From Ferrovum myxofaciens (GTDB lineage Bacteria > Pseudomonadota > Gammaproteobacteria > Burkholderiales > Ferrovaceae), in NCBI RefSeq assembly GCF_000735045.1, contig NZ_JPOQ01000016.1, positions 46,869 to 110,868 of the forward strand: a stretch of DNA of 64,000 nt, given 5' to 3'. Of this stretch, positions 27,121 to 38,115 are shown one piece after another (position 1 is the first letter of the stretch; every line of letters starts with the position of its first letter). The notes under the pieces were generated by a model. That model was given only the letters and a program-made list of their open reading frames with translations. It did no database searches and was not told the DNA's origin. Made by a program: the position numbers and the translations under genes.

Positions 27121-29796
27121 ATGCCCCAGAACTCTTTCCATGCACTTCGTCCCCTTCCGGGTTCCTCTGACCAATATTACGCTCTGACTGCCCTGACCGA
27201 AGCCGGTTTGCCTGCCGTCACCCGCTTGCCGGTGTCCCTGCGCATCATTCTAGAGTCGCTCCTGCGCAACGAAGATGGGCAGCAAGTCACCCGTGCGCAC
27301 ATCGAGGCTCTGGCCCACTGGCAACCCAACGAAGCACGCACGGAAGAGATTCCCTTCAAGGTGGCACGAGTCATTTTGCAGGATTTCACCGGGGTCCCCC
27401 TCCTGGCCGATTTAGCTGCCATGCGCTCCACAGCACAACGGCTTGGTTACAATCCCCAGGCCATCGAACCGTTGGTTCCCGTACAACTGGTGGTGGACCA
27501 TTCGGTCCAGGTGGATTTTTTCAATACCCCCACAGCGCTTCAGGATAATATGGCCCTGGAATTCCAGCGTAATCAGGAACGCTATCGTTTCATGAAATGG
27601 GGAATGCAGGCATTCAAAACCTTTCATGTGGTTCCCCCCGGCATCGGAATCGTTCATCAGGTCAATCTCGAATACCTGGCACGGGGGGTTCAGCATAAGG
27701 GAACCGTAGCCTATCCTGACACTTTGGTGGGCACGGATTCTCATACCACCATGATCAATGGAATAGGTGTGGTGGGTTGGGGGGTAGGCGGTATTGAAGC
27801 AGAAGCCGCCATGCTCGGACAACCCCTTTATTTCTTGACTCCGGATGTGGTGGGCGTACACTTGACGGGACGGTTGCCGGCCGGTGTCACCGCCACCGAT
27901 CTGGTTCTGACCCTCACGGAAATGCTGCGCAAGGCCAAGGTTGTGGGCAAATTCGTGGAGTTTTTCGGGGCAGGTGCAGCCTCCCTCAGCCTGCCTGACC
28001 GAGCGACCTTGGCCAACATGGCCCCAGAGTACGGCGCGACCATGGGGTTTTTCCCGGTGGACGACGAAACCCTGCGCTATTTCCGAGCCACAGGACGCAG
28101 CGAAGAAGAAATTTCCGCGCTTGAAACCTACTGGAAAGCTCAGGGATTATATGGAATGCCTCAATTAGGTGACTGCGCGTACAGTGCTACCCTGAGCCTC
28201 GATCTGGAACAAGTGGAAGCCTCCATCGCAGGCCCTCGCCGTCCCCAGGACCGGGTACCCTTGAATCGAATCAAACCTACCTTTGAAGCCCTCCTCCAGG
28301 CCCCCATCGCCGCAGGCGGCTATGGAAAATCCGAACCTTTGCATGATCTGCACCCCGAGGGTCATCCTGAAATCACGCTGAAGGATGGATCCGTTTTGCT
28401 GGCTGCCATCACTTCCTGTACCAACACCTCCAATCCCGGAGTTTTGCTGGCTGCCGGACTGCTGGCTCAAAAGGCCGTGGCACGCGGTCTCAAGGTCGCC
28501 CCCTGGATCAAGACTTCCCTAGCACCGGGATCGCGCGTGGTCACGGATTATCTGCAACGTGCAGGCCTGCAGGATGCACTGGATGCCCTGGGATTTCGTT
28601 TGGTGGGTTATGGCTGCACGACCTGTATCGGGAATACCGGTCCCCTCCCTGCGCCCATCGAAGCCTTCATTGCCGAACAACCCTTGATTGGCTGTGCGGT
28701 TCTGTCCGGTAATCGCAACTTTGAAGCACGTATCCATCCCAACCTGCGCGCCAATTTCCTCATGAGTCCTCCCCTGGTGGTGGCCTTTGCTCTGGCGGGA
28801 CGGATCACCATCGACTTTGCCCATGAACCCCTGGGGCAGGATACCGAGGGCCAAGCTGTCTATTTGCAGGATCTCTGGCCCAGTACCAGCGAAGTCGCTC
28901 GCGCTTTGGAGAACCTTTCTCCCGAGGACTACCGCCGGCGTTATGCCGATTTCACCCAGGATCATCCGCTCTGGAATGGAATCGCCGCACCCACAGGCAC
29001 AACCTATGCCTGGGAACCCTCTACCTATATCGCCGAACCCCCATTCTTTGCTGATTTTTCCTTGACGGTAACCCCCCCAACTTCCATTCGCGGAGCCTAT
29101 GCCTTGGCTTTTTTCGGGGATTCCATCACGACGGACCACATCAGTCCCGCCGGATCCATCAAACCATCCTCCCCGGCAGGCCGCTATTTGCAGGCACAGG
29201 GTATCGTTCCGGAGGATTTCAACAGTTATGGTTCCCGTCGGGGACACCATGAAATCATGATGCGCGGAACCTTTGCCAATGTTCGTCTGCGCAATCTTCT
29301 TCTGCCCGGCACCGAAGGAGGAGTTTCGCGCCACATTCCCAGCGGAGAAGCAGGTTCCCTGTATGAGGTTGCCATGCGCTACCAGGCAGAGGGCATCTCC
29401 ACTCTCATTTTTGCCGGCGAAGAATACGGTACCGGCTCTTCACGGGACTGGGCGGCCAAAGGCACCCGTCTTCTCGGTGTACGGGCCGTGGTTGCCCAAA
29501 GCTTTGAACGTATCCATCGCAGCAATCTGGTGGGGATGGGTGTGTTGCCCTGCCAGTTTTTACCTGGTCACGACTTGAACACCCTGGAATTGAATGGCGA
29601 TGAAATCTTTGACCTGGAAACAGGCACAGGCCCCTTGCAACCGCAACAGAGAGTTTCCCTGACCATTCATCGGCGCGATGGAAGCCAAACCACCTGTCCT
29701 TTGCTCCTGCGCATTGATACCCCAGTGGAAGTGGATTATTATCGCCACGGGGGCATACTGCCCTTTGTTCTGAGACAGTTGCTCACCTCAGCGTGA
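27121..29796 (+). CDS. acnA: Aconitate hydratase A
   Basis: 4Fe-4S enzyme isomerising citrate to isocitrate. ATG 27121 (GAGA 8 bases upstream) gives 891 residues, the AcnA/IRP1 length; the frame opens at a TTG at 27100 that I do not favour. Cluster cysteines are visible in SCTNTSNP (near 436) and in [10 protein letters not shown] (near 500). Other motifs are [21 protein letters not shown] and [19 protein letters not shown], with [14 protein letters not shown] near the C-terminus. Divergent from sdhC, 17 bases before mdh. Confidence 0.97.
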   Translation: MPQNSFHALRPLPGSSDQYYALTALTEAGLPAVTRLPVSLRIILESLLRNEDGQQVTRAHIEALAHWQPNEARTEEIPFKVARVILQDFTGVPLLADLAAMRSTAQRLGYNPQAIEPLVPVQLVVDHSVQVDFFNTPTALQDNMALEFQRNQERYRFMKWGMQAFKTFHVVPPGIGIVHQVNLEYLARGVQHKGTVAYPDTLVGTDSHTTMINGIGVVGWGVGGIEAEAAMLGQPLYFLTPDVVGVHLTGRLPAGVTATDLVLTLTEMLRKAKVVGKFVEFFGAGAASLSLPDRATLANMAPEYGATMGFFPVDDETLRYFRATGRSEEEISALETYWKAQGLYGMPQLGDCAYSATLSLDLEQVEASIAGPRRPQDRVPLNRIKPTFEALLQAPIAAGGYGKSEPLHDLHPEGHPEITLKDGSVLLAAITSCTNTSNPGVLLAAGLLAQKAVARGLKVAPWIKTSLAPGSRVVTDYLQRAGLQDALDALGFRLVGYGCTTCIGNTGPLPAPIEAFIAEQPLIGCAVLSGNRNFEARIHPNLRANFLMSPPLVVAFALAGRITIDFAHEPLGQDTEGQAVYLQDLWPSTSEVARALENLSPEDYRRRYADFTQDHPLWNGIAAPTGTTYAWEPSTYIAEPPFFADFSLTVTPPTSIRGAYALAFFGDSITTDHISPAGSIKPSSPAGRYLQAQGIVPEDFNSYGSRRGHHEIMMRGTFANVRLRNLLLPGTEGGVSRHIPSGEAGSLYEVAMRYQAEGISTLIFAGEEYGTGSSRDWAAKGTRLLGVRAVVAQSFERIHRSNLVGMGVLPCQFLPGHDLNTLELNGDEIFDLETGTGPLQPQQRVSLTIHRRDGSQTTCPLLLRIDTPVEVDYYRHGGILPFVLRQLLTSA

Positions 29797-29813
29797 ACCT
29801 TGTGGAGCCCCAA

Positions 29814-30797
29814 ATGAAAAAACCCCTGCGCATTGCCATTACCGGAGCCGGTGGGCAAATTTGTTATAGCCTGCTGTTCCGTGTCGCCTGCGGGGATTTG
29901 CTGGGTCCGGATCAACCCGTGATTCTGCATTTACTCGACATTCCTGCGGCTGAACAGGTCATGAAAGGCGTTCTCATGGAACTGGAGGATTGCGCTTTTC
30001 CTCTGTTGCGGGACATGTCTGCCAGCACGAACCCCAAGGCGGCTTTCCGGGATTGTGATATCGCCTTTCTAATCGGCAGTCGCCCCCGTTCCAAAGGGAT
30101 GGAACGGAGAGATCTTCTGGAGATCAACGGAGGAATTTTCAAAGCCCAGGGACAGGCCCTGAGTGAGGTCGCTCAGCGCACAGTCAAGGTTCTGGTGGTG
30201 GGGAATCCTGCCAATACCAATGGCTTGATTGCCTGTCACCATGCCCGCGAGCTCGATCCACGAAATTTTTCCAGCATGATGCGTCTCGACCATAACCGGG
30301 CACTGACCCAACTGGCGCTCAAAATCGGTCATCCGGTTCATGACCTGCAGCGCATGACAGTCTGGGGCAATCATTCCACTACCCAATTCCCCGATGTCTC
30401 TCAGGTTCTCGTCAATGGTTCGCCCCTGACCACGATTTTGCAAGACCCTCAATGGGTCGAACAGATCTTCATCCCCACCATCCAGAAGAGGGGGGCGGCG
30501 GTCATCGAAGCGCGGGGACTGTCCTCTGCAGCCTCTGCGGCCAATGCCGCGCTCAGTCATATGCGCGACTGGATTCGAGGAACGCCTGCGGGTGACTGGG
30601 TCACCATGGGCGTTCCCTCCGATGGCAGTTATGGCATACCAGAGGGACTGATGTGCGGCATGCCCGTCACCTGCCAGGAAGGGCACTATGAAATCGTTCA
30701 AGGGATTGAACTCAGTCCCCAGAGCAGGTCTCTGATACAACAAACCTGCCAGGAATTGAGCAGTGAAAAGGAGGCGGTTGCAATGCTGCTGGATTAA
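29814..30797 (+). CDS. mdh: Malate dehydrogenase
   Basis: NAD-dependent malate/oxaloacetate conversion. ATG 29814 has GGAG 6 bases upstream and gives 327 residues, the length of the cytosolic-type (group 2) enzymes; a GTG at 29793 overlapping the acnA stop is the alternative. Landmarks: NAD motif [14 protein letters not shown] near 8-21, active-site loop [15 protein letters not shown] with two Arg, [10 protein letters not shown], and the catalytic His in [12 protein letters not shown]. Followed by an intrinsic terminator. Confidence 0.96.
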   Translation: MKKPLRIAITGAGGQICYSLLFRVACGDLLGPDQPVILHLLDIPAAEQVMKGVLMELEDCAFPLLRDMSASTNPKAAFRDCDIAFLIGSRPRSKGMERRDLLEINGGIFKAQGQALSEVAQRTVKVLVVGNPANTNGLIACHHARELDPRNFSSMMRLDHNRALTQLALKIGHPVHDLQRMTVWGNHSTTQFPDVSQVLVNGSPLTTILQDPQWVEQIFIPTIQKRGAAVIEARGLSSAASAANAALSHMRDWIRGTPAGDWVTMGVPSDGSYGIPEGLMCGMPVTCQEGHYEIVQGIELSPQSRSLIQQTCQELSSEKEAVAMLLD

Positions 30798-30830
30798 GCG
30801 CCCGCCGTTGCAATACCGAGGAGGGGGATC

Positions 30831-30867
30831 AACGGGGTGACCCTATAACCGGGCCCCCGTTCTTTTT
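30831..30867 (+). terminator. Intrinsic terminator after mdh
   Basis: AACGGGG (30831-30837) pairs with CCCCGTT (30855-30861), with a further CCC/GGG pairing inside the loop, followed by CTTTTT. It ends the acnA-mdh unit 34 bases after the mdh stop. On the minus strand there is no U tract, so it is not a terminator for cysM. Confidence 0.85.
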
Positions 30868-30871
30868 GCGG

Positions 30872-31762
30872 TTAGGCAGCATACACTCCGGTGGACAGAT
30901 AACGGTCTCCCCGATCACAGACGATATGGACGATGACGGCATCTTCCACTTCCCGGCAAATTTGCAAGGCACCCCAGCACCCGCCGCCCGAGGAAACCCC
31001 TGCAAAAATACCTTCTTCCCGCGCTAAGTGGCGCATGGTCTCCTCCGCATCTTTCTGCGTGACTTCCAGAATACGATCGACGCGCTGAGGCTCGTAAATT
31101 CTTGGCAAATAGTTTTCCGGCCATTTGCGAATTCCCGGTACATTGGCGCCATCCGCTGGTTGCACGCCGATGATCTGAATCTTGGGATTTTGTTCTTTGA
31201 GATAGCGGGAAACCCCCATGATCGTCCCTGTGGTCCCCATGGTTGCCACGAAATGGGTAATCGTCCCCTGAGTATCGCGCCAGATTTCCGGTCCGGTGGT
31301 TTCATAATGGGCCCGGGGATTATCGGGATTATTGAACTGATCGAGGATGATCCCCTCACCTGCCTTGGCCATCTGTTCTGCCAGGTCACGGGCCGCCTCC
31401 ATCCCTCCCGACTTGGGAACCAGCAAGATTTCAGCTCCAAGAGCATGCATGGTCTGACGCCGTTCAATGCTGAGCTGCTCTGGCATGATCAGAATCATGC
31501 GATAGCCGCGCAAGGAGGCGGCAAAAGCCAGAGCAATGCCTGTATTACCACTGGTGGCTTCAATCAGGGTATCCCCTGGCTTGATCTGTCCCCGTTCCTC
31601 CGCATGACGGATCATGGACAGGGCCGGACGGTCCTTGACCGAACCTGCCGGATTATTGCCTTCCACCTTGGCATACAGTCGGTTGCGGGTCAGTCCCGGG
31701 AGGCGTCGCAACCGGACCAGAGGGGTTTCTCCAATACAAGATTCAATGGTTTTCTCGTCCAT
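30872..31762 (-). CDS. cysM: Cysteine synthase B
   Basis: PLP enzyme making cysteine from O-acetylserine and sulfide or thiosulfate. ATG 31762 gives 296 residues; GAGG lies a few bases upstream. Upstream in-frame ATG 31795 has no ribosome-binding site. PLP lysine is Lys43 in NPAGSVKDRPAL, the substrate loop is EATSGNTG, and the phosphate-binding loop is TMGTTGTIMG. CysM, not CysK, is indicated by the short C-terminus and the GGCWGALQI segment. Last gene of the gyrA-to-cysM run, convergent with mdh. Confidence 0.93.
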   Translation of the reverse strand: MDEKTIESCIGETPLVRLRRLPGLTRNRLYAKVEGNNPAGSVKDRPALSMIRHAEERGQIKPGDTLIEATSGNTGIALAFAASLRGYRMILIMPEQLSIERRQTMHALGAEILLVPKSGGMEAARDLAEQMAKAGEGIILDQFNNPDNPRAHYETTGPEIWRDTQGTITHFVATMGTTGTIMGVSRYLKEQNPKIQIIGVQPADGANVPGIRKWPENYLPRIYEPQRVDRILEVTQKDAEETMRHLAREEGIFAGVSSGGGCWGALQICREVEDAVIVHIVCDRGDRYLSTGVYAA

Positions 31763-31814
31763 GACCCTCGTTACCTTAATACGTAAAGGAGCCATTATAC
31801 TGCCACGTTGAAAA

Positions 31815-32147
31815 CTAGGGGTGAGTGGCCATCGGACCATGCTTGGGCGCCATCATCAACGGCTGGCCTTGGATGGAGAGATGGGGCCCCACTTTAGCGA
31901 TGGTCTTTTCTCCAAACCCCTTCACCTTGCGCAAGTCAGCGGCCGAATGAAAGACGCCATTATGAGCGCGCCAAGTCAGAATGGCTTGGGCACGGGTATG
32001 ACCAATACCTTTCACTGTCCGCAGTTGAACTTCATTGGCTGAATTGAGATCCACCAAGGCCCAGGCATTTTTCCCGCCCCCAGTCCACAGAAAAAATACG
32101 CAGAACAGAGTCAGAAGGAGGCGATGGGTTTGTTTTTTCGGTCGCAC
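31815..32147 (-). CDS. comEA: ComEA-family helix-hairpin-helix DNA-binding protein
   Basis: Exported small protein of the type used to bind incoming DNA in natural transformation. The 110-residue product has a signal peptide (about 1-30, cleavage after AWA) and two helix-hairpin-helix motifs: LRTVKGIGHTRAQAILTWR and LRKVKGFGEKTIAKV. The tail (MMAPKHGPMATHP) is not conserved-looking. It lies between hldD and cysM on the same strand. Competence is an inference from the family; no other com genes are in the window. Confidence 0.88.
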   Translation of the reverse strand: MRPKKQTHRLLLTLFCVFFLWTGGGKNAWALVDLNSANEVQLRTVKGIGHTRAQAILTWRAHNGVFHSAADLRKVKGFGEKTIAKVGPHLSIQGQPLMMAPKHGPMATHP

Positions 32148-32196
32148 GGCAGTTCTCCTTTGGAATGGAACATGGGAGACCTGAACCGCCTTCTCA

Positions 32197-33198
32197 TCAC
32201 GCCGGATAACGTACCTTCAAGGCGGCCATGTAGCGGGCGACGCCTTCATCCACATCGAGGAAGGGAGTGTGATAACCCACACCACGAAGTTGGCTCATGT
32301 CTGCTTCAGTATAACTTTGGTATTTACCCTTCAATGCATCGGGAAACGCAATATATTCGATGAGTTTCTGATCGGTCATCTCTTCCAGAGTCAACCCCGG
32401 TTCATTCTGGCGCAGGGCATTGATGGTTGCCACGGCCATCTGGTTGAAAGGACGACTGCGTCCCGTTCCTACATTGAAGATCCCTGATACTTCGGGATGA
32501 TCCAGCAGCCACAAATTGACACGAACCACATCCTCCACCGAAATGAAATCGCGCCGTTGTTCTCCATGGGCATAGCCATCCCATCCTTCGAACAACTGAA
32601 TGCGTCCATGGGCGCGGTATTGATGAAAAAAATGGTAGGCCACCGAAGCCATGCGTTCCTTATGTTGCTCGCGATCCCCATACACATTGAAATAGCGCAA
32701 GCCAACGCAGGGAGCGGTCAACTCATCACCAGCCAGATAGGGGCGCAAAAACTGGTCAAAGGCCAGTTTGGAATAGCCATAGACATTGAGGGGGTGTTCA
32801 CAGGCCGGACGTTCGCAAAACACCGTACTACCGCCATACACAGCGGCCGAGGAAGCATAAATCAAGGGAATCGCGCGCGCTTGACAAAAATAAAAAAGTG
32901 ACCGGGAGAAACGGAAATTGTTGTCCATCATATACCGACCATCATGCTCCATCGTATCCGAACATGCTCCTTGGTGCAGCACCGCTTCAATCTCGAAATC
33001 CAGTGTATCAGCTTCCACCTGCTCGATGAATTCGCGTTTGTCCATGTAATCAGCCACGATGCAATCCGCCAGATTGAGGAATTTTCCTGGCGTTTTCAGA
33101 TTATCCACTGCGAGGATCGATGTTTCACCGCGCTGGTTGAGTTCCTTCACCAGATTGGATCCAATGAAACCGGCTGCGCCGGTGATGACCATTACCAT
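32197..33198 (-). CDS. hldD: ADP-L-glycero-D-manno-heptose 6-epimerase
   Basis: Last step of ADP-heptose synthesis for the LPS inner core. The 333-residue SDR-type epimerase has the NAD(P) motif [10 protein letters not shown] near 6-15, catalytic Tyr-Lys in [11 protein letters not shown], and SSAAVYGG. Start ATG 33198 has GGAG 8 bases upstream and overlaps hldE by 7 bases. With hldE and ugd it forms an LPS-precursor group. Confidence 0.96.
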   Translation of the reverse strand: MVMVITGAAGFIGSNLVKELNQRGETSILAVDNLKTPGKFLNLADCIVADYMDKREFIEQVEADTLDFEIEAVLHQGACSDTMEHDGRYMMDNNFRFSRSLFYFCQARAIPLIYASSAAVYGGSTVFCERPACEHPLNVYGYSKLAFDQFLRPYLAGDELTAPCVGLRYFNVYGDREQHKERMASVAYHFFHQYRAHGRIQLFEGWDGYAHGEQRRDFISVEDVVRVNLWLLDHPEVSGIFNVGTGRSRPFNQMAVATINALRQNEPGLTLEEMTDQKLIEYIAFPDALKGKYQSYTEADMSQLRGVGYHTPFLDVDEGVARYMAALKVRYPA

Positions 33199-34136
33199 GA
33201 CATATTCTCCAGTTCATGATGAGTAACGACCGCCGTACCCAATTTGGACACCGCGATCCCCGCTGCCCGATTGGCCCAACGCATGGCCACCGGCAGGGAC
33301 ATGCCCTGCGCAGTCAGTACACCCAGAGTGGCAATCACCGTATCTCCAGCCCCGCTGACATCGTATACCTCCCGTGCTACCGTGGGTTCATGGGTCACCC
33401 CTTGAGCCTGATACAGGCTCATTCCTTCCTCGCTGCGAGTCACCAGGAGCGCGTCCAACCCCAGTTCGGTGCGCAGGGTTTGTGCTTTTTCTGCCAGCTG
33501 CTGGTCATCATGCCAAGGCCCGGCTACCTGACGAAACTCGGTGCGATTGGGCGTCAACAAGGTCGCCCCGCGATAATGCCGATAATCTTCGCCCTTGGGG
33601 TCCACCAGTACCGGTATTCCGGCTTTTCGACATTGGTTGATCATGGAAGCCACATGTTTCAAAGCGCCCTTTCCATAATCAGACAGAATGACCACATCGG
33701 CACGTTTGAGACAGTCTCCAAAATCCGTCAACTTATTGAGCAGAGTTTCCTGACGTGGCAATGTTTCAAAATCAATGCGCAATAACTGCTGCTGACGTCC
33801 CATGACGCGCAACTTGACCGTAGTGGCAATGGATGGATCGCGATGCAGTCGGGAAATCACGCCCTCCTGTGCCAGCAACTCTTCCAGATGCTGGGCGGCT
33901 TCGTCTTCTCCGGTTACCGCGAGCAATTCACACTGGGCGCCCAGAGCAGCCACGCCCCGCGCCACGTTAGCCGCACCGCCGGGACGTTCTTCGGCTTTTT
34001 CCACTAACACCACAGGGACAGGGGCTTCGGGAGAAATACGGTTGACCTCTCCAAACCAGTAACGATCCAGCATAACATCCCCCACCACCAATACCCGCCG
34101 CTGGGAGAGTTCATGAAAAGGAGGGAAAGGACGCAT
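33192..34136 (-). CDS. rfaE1: D-glycero-beta-D-manno-heptose-7-phosphate kinase (single-domain HldE1/RfaE1)
   Basis: PfkB-family sugar kinase that phosphorylates heptose-7-phosphate at C1. The 314 residues cover only the kinase domain; E. coli HldE is about 477 residues with a fused adenylyltransferase. Motifs: [13 protein letters not shown] near 20-32, [15 protein letters not shown], and the catalytic DVSGAGDTV near 267-275. The adenylyltransferase half (HldC/RfaE2) must be elsewhere. Adjacent to ugd with no spacer and overlapping hldD. Confidence 0.94.
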   Translation of the reverse strand: MRPFPPFHELSQRRVLVVGDVMLDRYWFGEVNRISPEAPVPVVLVEKAEERPGGAANVARGVAALGAQCELLAVTGEDEAAQHLEELLAQEGVISRLHRDPSIATTVKLRVMGRQQQLLRIDFETLPRQETLLNKLTDFGDCLKRADVVILSDYGKGALKHVASMINQCRKAGIPVLVDPKGEDYRHYRGATLLTPNRTEFRQVAGPWHDDQQLAEKAQTLRTELGLDALLVTRSEEGMSLYQAQGVTHEPTVAREVYDVSGAGDTVIATLGVLTAQGMSLPVAMRWANRAAGIAVSKLGTAVVTHHELENMSW

Positions 34137-35459
34137 TTACAACCTCCCAATGCCATGATAGGTAAGACCCGCCGCCCGTACCAGATGAGGCTCATACAGG
34201 TTGCGTCCATCAAAAACGACGCGGGCACGCAAGGATAGAGCCATTTGCTCGAAGTCCGGGCTGCGAAAAACTTGCCATTCCGTCACCACCACCAGAGCAT
34301 CGGCCCCTTCCACGGCCTTTTCAGCGCTCTCCACAAAGGACAAGCCCGCACGCTGTCCAAAAATATGACGGGCTTCTTCCATAGCCACCGGATCAAAAGC
34401 CCGCAGGGTTGCCCCCCGCTGCAGCAATCCCTCGATCAAAATCCGTGCAGGCGCCTCCCGCATGTCATCGGTATTGGGTTTGAAAGCCAGTCCCCACAGG
34501 GCAAAGCATTTTCCGTCCAGGTTCTTCCCGAAATGGGCATCGATCTTGTCCAGTAACACTGCTTTCTGACGCTCGTTGACGGTTTCCACCGCTTCCAGAA
34601 TGCGCAGGTCCAAACCATTTTCCGTGGCTGTCCGTTGTAGCGCCTGGACATCCTTGGGAAAACAGGAGCCTCCATAACCACACCCCGGATAGAGAAACTG
34701 GTAACCAATGCGCGGATCGGAACCAATCCCCTGACGGACTCGTTCGATGTCCGCACCCAGACGTTCGGCCAGAAGCGCCAGTTCATTCATGAAGGAAATA
34801 CGCGTGGCCAGCATGGCATTGGCCGCGTATTTGGTCAGTTCGGCGGATTTGACATCCATCAGGATCAATTTGTCATGATTGCGCTGAAAAGGTGCATAAA
34901 GTGCGCGCATGGTCTCGATACCAAAGGCATCATCGGCTCCCACAACGATACGGTCAGGACGCATGAAATCTTCCACTGCCGCTCCTTCCTTAAGAAATTC
35001 CGGATTGGAAACCACGCAATAGGGAATCTTCACACCACGCTGGCTCAATTCCTCCGCAATGGCAGCACTGACCTTCTCCGCCGTGCCAACGGGCACCGTG
35101 GACTTATCCACCACCACCTTACGCGCATTCATGTATCGACCAATGGTGCGGGCAGCCGTCACCACATGGGAAAGATCTGCTGAACCATCTTCATCAGGAG
35201 GGGTACCCACGGCAATGAACTGAATCAAGCCGTACTCCACACTTTTCTGGATATCCGTCGTAAAGGATAATCGCCCTGCCGCCACATTGCGCTGAACCAT
35301 GGCCTCCAGGCCAGGTTCATAGATAGGAATGCTACCCGCGCGTAAAATCTCGATCTTGCGTGGATCCACGTCCAGACATAAAACATGGTTCCCCATCTCG
35401 GCCAGACACGCACCACTGACCAATCCCACATATCCTGTCCCGATCACGGAAATTTTCAT
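34137..35459 (-). CDS. ugd: UDP-glucose 6-dehydrogenase
   Basis: Oxidises UDP-glucose to UDP-glucuronate, a precursor for capsule, exopolysaccharide or lipid A aminoarabinose. The 440-residue protein has the NAD motif [17 protein letters not shown] near 7-23, the [12 protein letters not shown] segment, and the catalytic cysteine in [16 protein letters not shown] near 259-274. Its start overlaps the pyrF stop by 4 bases and it abuts rfaE1. Confidence 0.96.
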   Translation of the reverse strand: MKISVIGTGYVGLVSGACLAEMGNHVLCLDVDPRKIEILRAGSIPIYEPGLEAMVQRNVAAGRLSFTTDIQKSVEYGLIQFIAVGTPPDEDGSADLSHVVTAARTIGRYMNARKVVVDKSTVPVGTAEKVSAAIAEELSQRGVKIPYCVVSNPEFLKEGAAVEDFMRPDRIVVGADDAFGIETMRALYAPFQRNHDKLILMDVKSAELTKYAANAMLATRISFMNELALLAERLGADIERVRQGIGSDPRIGYQFLYPGCGYGGSCFPKDVQALQRTATENGLDLRILEAVETVNERQKAVLLDKIDAHFGKNLDGKCFALWGLAFKPNTDDMREAPARILIEGLLQRGATLRAFDPVAMEEARHIFGQRAGLSFVESAEKAVEGADALVVVTEWQVFRSPDFEQMALSLRARVVFDGRNLYEPHLVRAAGLTYHGIGRL

Positions 35460-36163
35460 ACTGCACTCCTTGCCCCTGAAATCAGGGAATTGAATTGTGC
35501 CAATGCCTTCATGGGATCCTCGCTGCGGGTAATGGAACGGCCAACTACCAAATAATCAGAACCGTCTTGTAGTGCCTTGACGGGGGTAACCACCCGCTTC
35601 TGATCGCCTCGATCATCCTCAGGCAATCGAATGCCTGGTGTGACCAGGCGAAAGGATGCGGCTATCCGGGAACGCAGTAGAGGTGCTTCCTGAGCCGAAC
35701 AGACCACACCGTCCAAGCCATGGGACTCCGCCAAACAGGCCAGGCGTTGCACGGCCTCGACCACAGAGCAACCGAATCCCAACGCTGCAAGATCACTGTC
35801 CTGAAGACTGGTCAGAATCGTGATAGCAATCAACAGAGGGCGCTGCGGATAGGGTTCAAGAGCGTGCCTTGCTGCTTCCAGCATGGTTCCGCCCCCGCTG
35901 GCATGGACATCCACCATCCATACCCCCAGATCCGCAGCAGCCCGGCAGGCCTGGGCCACCGTATGAGGAATATCGTGATACTTGAGGTCGAGAAAAATAT
36001 CGAATCCCCGTGCGACCAAGGCACGCACCAACGAGGGGCCGCAGGCTGTAAATAATTCCTTACCCACCTTAAGTCGACAAATTCCGGGTTCCAGTTGATC
36101 CACCAGAGTCCAGACCTCACGTTCCGTGGAAAAGTCCAGCGCCAGAATCAGGGGAGAATTCAT
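35456..36163 (-). CDS. pyrF: Orotidine 5'-phosphate decarboxylase
   Basis: Last step of UMP synthesis. The 235-residue product has the N-terminal LALDFSTE strand, the catalytic Lys-Asp array in [13 protein letters not shown] near 58-70, and the C-terminal phosphate loop [15 protein letters not shown]. It sits 15 bases downstream of lapB, the common neighbour order. Confidence 0.95.
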   Translation of the reverse strand: MNSPLILALDFSTEREVWTLVDQLEPGICRLKVGKELFTACGPSLVRALVARGFDIFLDLKYHDIPHTVAQACRAAADLGVWMVDVHASGGGTMLEAARHALEPYPQRPLLIAITILTSLQDSDLAALGFGCSVVEAVQRLACLAESHGLDGVVCSAQEAPLLRSRIAASFRLVTPGIRLPEDDRGDQKRVVTPVKALQDGSDYLVVGRSITRSEDPMKALAQFNSLISGARSAV

Positions 36164-36178
36164 ATCATTGTCCTTGGA

Positions 36179-37363
36179 TTAACGGGTGACGGCACTGCCT
36201 TCGGTTTCCACCTGGCGGCGGGGCGGATAGGAGTCCCAGTTACCACAGGCGGGACAATGCCAATGAAAGGAACGAGCCTTGAATCCGCAGTGGCGACATT
36301 GGTAAAAAGCCAGACGCTCATAATGTCCGTGCACGATATCACGCATGCGTTGAACCTCGGCCCGCAATTCAGGCGCCACACTCACCAACTGCGCCTCCAG
36401 AAAACGGTCCAGATTTCCCAGCGTGGGGCGTCGTTCCAATTCCGCGCGCACCAAACGCAACGCGTCTTCCACCCCACGAATTTCCAAAGTCAACTGAAAC
36501 GCCAAACTCAATAAGTCAAGATTAGGATAACGTTCCATCCATCCCTGCATCAAAGTCACCGCTTCGTTCACCTGTCCCAGTTGACGCAGTGCATCACTCA
36601 GAGGGCGCGCCACCAAAAACAGATAATCCGGATCCCTTTGTTCCAATTCCTGCCATTGAGCACAAGCCTCTTCCACCCTTCCTGCTTTGAAGGTCCATTC
36701 CCCTCGCAGTACATAAGCGCGTACACAGTTGCGTTGCGTTTCCAGAGCCTGTTTCAGAAAATCCTGGGCTTCTTCGAACTGAGACCGGGTATGGGCCAGG
36801 ATCGCCAATTCACAATAAAAATTGGCCATGTCCCCGCGTCGGTCCTCCCCGGTTTTTTGCTCCAGAACCCGGGCCACCTGAATGGCCCGAGTCCAATCTT
36901 TTTCCGTGACATGGATGTCCAACAAATGATGCAGTGCTGATTCTTCATAGTCGGAGTCCTTCAATCGCTCGAACAAAGGCTCGGCCCGATCCAGCAAACC
37001 AGCTTTGAGAAAGTCCAAAGCCAGTTCATAAAGTGCTTCCGTCCGTTGCTGGGGACCAAGGTCTGTACGTTCCACCAGGTTCTGATGCATGCGCGTTGCG
37101 CGATCCACTTCTCCACGGCGACGAAACAACCCCCCCAGCGCAAATTGTAACTCGACAGTTTGTTGCTCTGCCCGCGCCACTTCAATAAAGGATTCAATCG
37201 CCTTGTCCGGCTGCTCGTTGAGCAGTAGATTGAGCCCCTTGAAATAGGAGGCGGGCAATGCCCGCGACTCGATGAGCAAATGGCGAATATCGACGCGGGC
37301 GGCAAGCCAACCCAAACCGAAAAAAACCGGGAGTGCGAGTAACCAGTAAACTTGAAAATCCAT
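36179..37363 (-). CDS. lapB: Lipopolysaccharide assembly protein LapB (YciM)
   Basis: Inner-membrane TPR protein that couples LPS synthesis to FtsH-mediated LpxC turnover. The 394-residue protein has an N-terminal membrane helix (about 4-22), multiple TPR units, and a C-terminal rubredoxin-like zinc/iron knuckle: CRHCGF and CPACGNWDSY, with four cysteines, near 355-380. It follows lapA by 45 bases. Confidence 0.95.
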   Translation of the reverse strand: MDFQVYWLLALPVFFGLGWLAARVDIRHLLIESRALPASYFKGLNLLLNEQPDKAIESFIEVARAEQQTVELQFALGGLFRRRGEVDRATRMHQNLVERTDLGPQQRTEALYELALDFLKAGLLDRAEPLFERLKDSDYEESALHHLLDIHVTEKDWTRAIQVARVLEQKTGEDRRGDMANFYCELAILAHTRSQFEEAQDFLKQALETQRNCVRAYVLRGEWTFKAGRVEEACAQWQELEQRDPDYLFLVARPLSDALRQLGQVNEAVTLMQGWMERYPNLDLLSLAFQLTLEIRGVEDALRLVRAELERRPTLGNLDRFLEAQLVSVAPELRAEVQRMRDIVHGHYERLAFYQCRHCGFKARSFHWHCPACGNWDSYPPRRQVETEGSAVTR

Positions 37364-37408
37364 AGGGGGGTGATGATACCTTTTTTGAACGGGAACCGAT
37401 AGGGCTCT

Positions 37409-37690
37409 TCAGTCCCGATGAGGTTCAGAAGGCAGTGGAATCTCTTTTGTCGTAGAACCCGAACGACGCAAGCGAGCCAACTCACGCCGTAAGCGCCACC
37501 AGACCCGGGTGGTTGCCAACAATCCCAGCAATGCCCCGCCGGATACCGCCAAAAACAAAATAATGATCAAGGGCGCATGCCATTGCAAACCGAACAAGAA
37601 ATTCACCGTTACGGGCGTGATGTTTTTGAGGCAAAACCCCAAAAGCAACACAAACAGAAATATTCGGATCAGCCAGCGTAAGGTATTCAT
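37409..37690 (-). CDS. lapA: Lipopolysaccharide assembly protein LapA domain protein (DUF1049)
   Basis: Small inner-membrane protein, partner of LapB. The 93 residues contain two membrane helices (about 6-24 and 41-61) separated by NFLFGLQWHAPL and a basic cytoplasmic tail with a short coiled segment. GAGG-rich ribosome-binding sequence precedes the ATG. An intrinsic terminator stands just upstream, after ihfB, so expression needs read-through or its own promoter. Confidence 0.9.
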   Translation of the reverse strand: MNTLRWLIRIFLFVLLLGFCLKNITPVTVNFLFGLQWHAPLIIILFLAVSGGALLGLLATTRVWWRLRRELARLRRSGSTTKEIPLPSEPHRD

Positions 37691-37713
37691 GGTTCACCCC
37701 TCTTCCTCAACCC

Positions 37714-37755
37714 AAAAAAAAACGGGATGAAAGATTTTAACCCTCATCCCGTTTT
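37714..37755 (-). terminator. Intrinsic terminator after ihfB
   Basis: Minus-strand reading: AAAACGGGATGA (from 37755) pairs perfectly with TCATCCCGTTTT (to 37719), 12 bp, then more U residues (A run 37714-37722). Placed 44 bases after the ihfB stop and 24 bases before the lapA start. Confidence 0.87.
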
Positions 37756-37798
37756 CGGTGTCTGCAGATTTTCCGGAGTCACCGCCTGTTTTCTGCGC

Positions 37799-38104
37799 TC
37801 AATCACCCACTGGTTTGGTGCTTGCCATGAGATCGACCCGATCACGCAATTCCTTGCCCGGCTTGAAATGAGGCACGAATTTTTCTGGAACGTGCACCTT
37901 TTCTCCGGTTTTTGGGTTTCTTCCCTGGCGAGCGGGACGATGATTCAAACCAAAACTTCCAAACCCACGAATTTCAATACGCTGTCCATCCATCAAACAT
38001 TGACCCATGGAATCCAGCAGGGTCTTCACCGCCATCTCCGCATCACGGGCCACTAACTGTGGATAGTGACTGGCCAACAGGTCGATCAGTTCCGATTTGG
38101 TCAT
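37799..38104 (-). CDS. ihfB: Integration host factor subunit beta
   Basis: DNA-bending subunit of the IHF heterodimer. The 101-residue protein has the family start [10 protein letters not shown], the DNA-binding beta-arm [13 protein letters not shown] with its intercalating proline, and the [12 protein letters not shown]-terminus. Eleven bases after rpsA, as in most proteobacteria. Confidence 0.97.
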   Translation of the reverse strand: MTKSELIDLLASHYPQLVARDAEMAVKTLLDSMGQCLMDGQRIEIRGFGSFGLNHRPARQGRNPKTGEKVHVPEKFVPHFKPGKELRDRVDLMASTKPVGD

Positions 38105-38115
38105 CGTTCCGTCCC

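Noticed and set aside
30831..30867. Bidirectional terminator for both mdh and cysM
   Set aside because: Only the plus-strand reading ends in a T tract; the minus strand does not.
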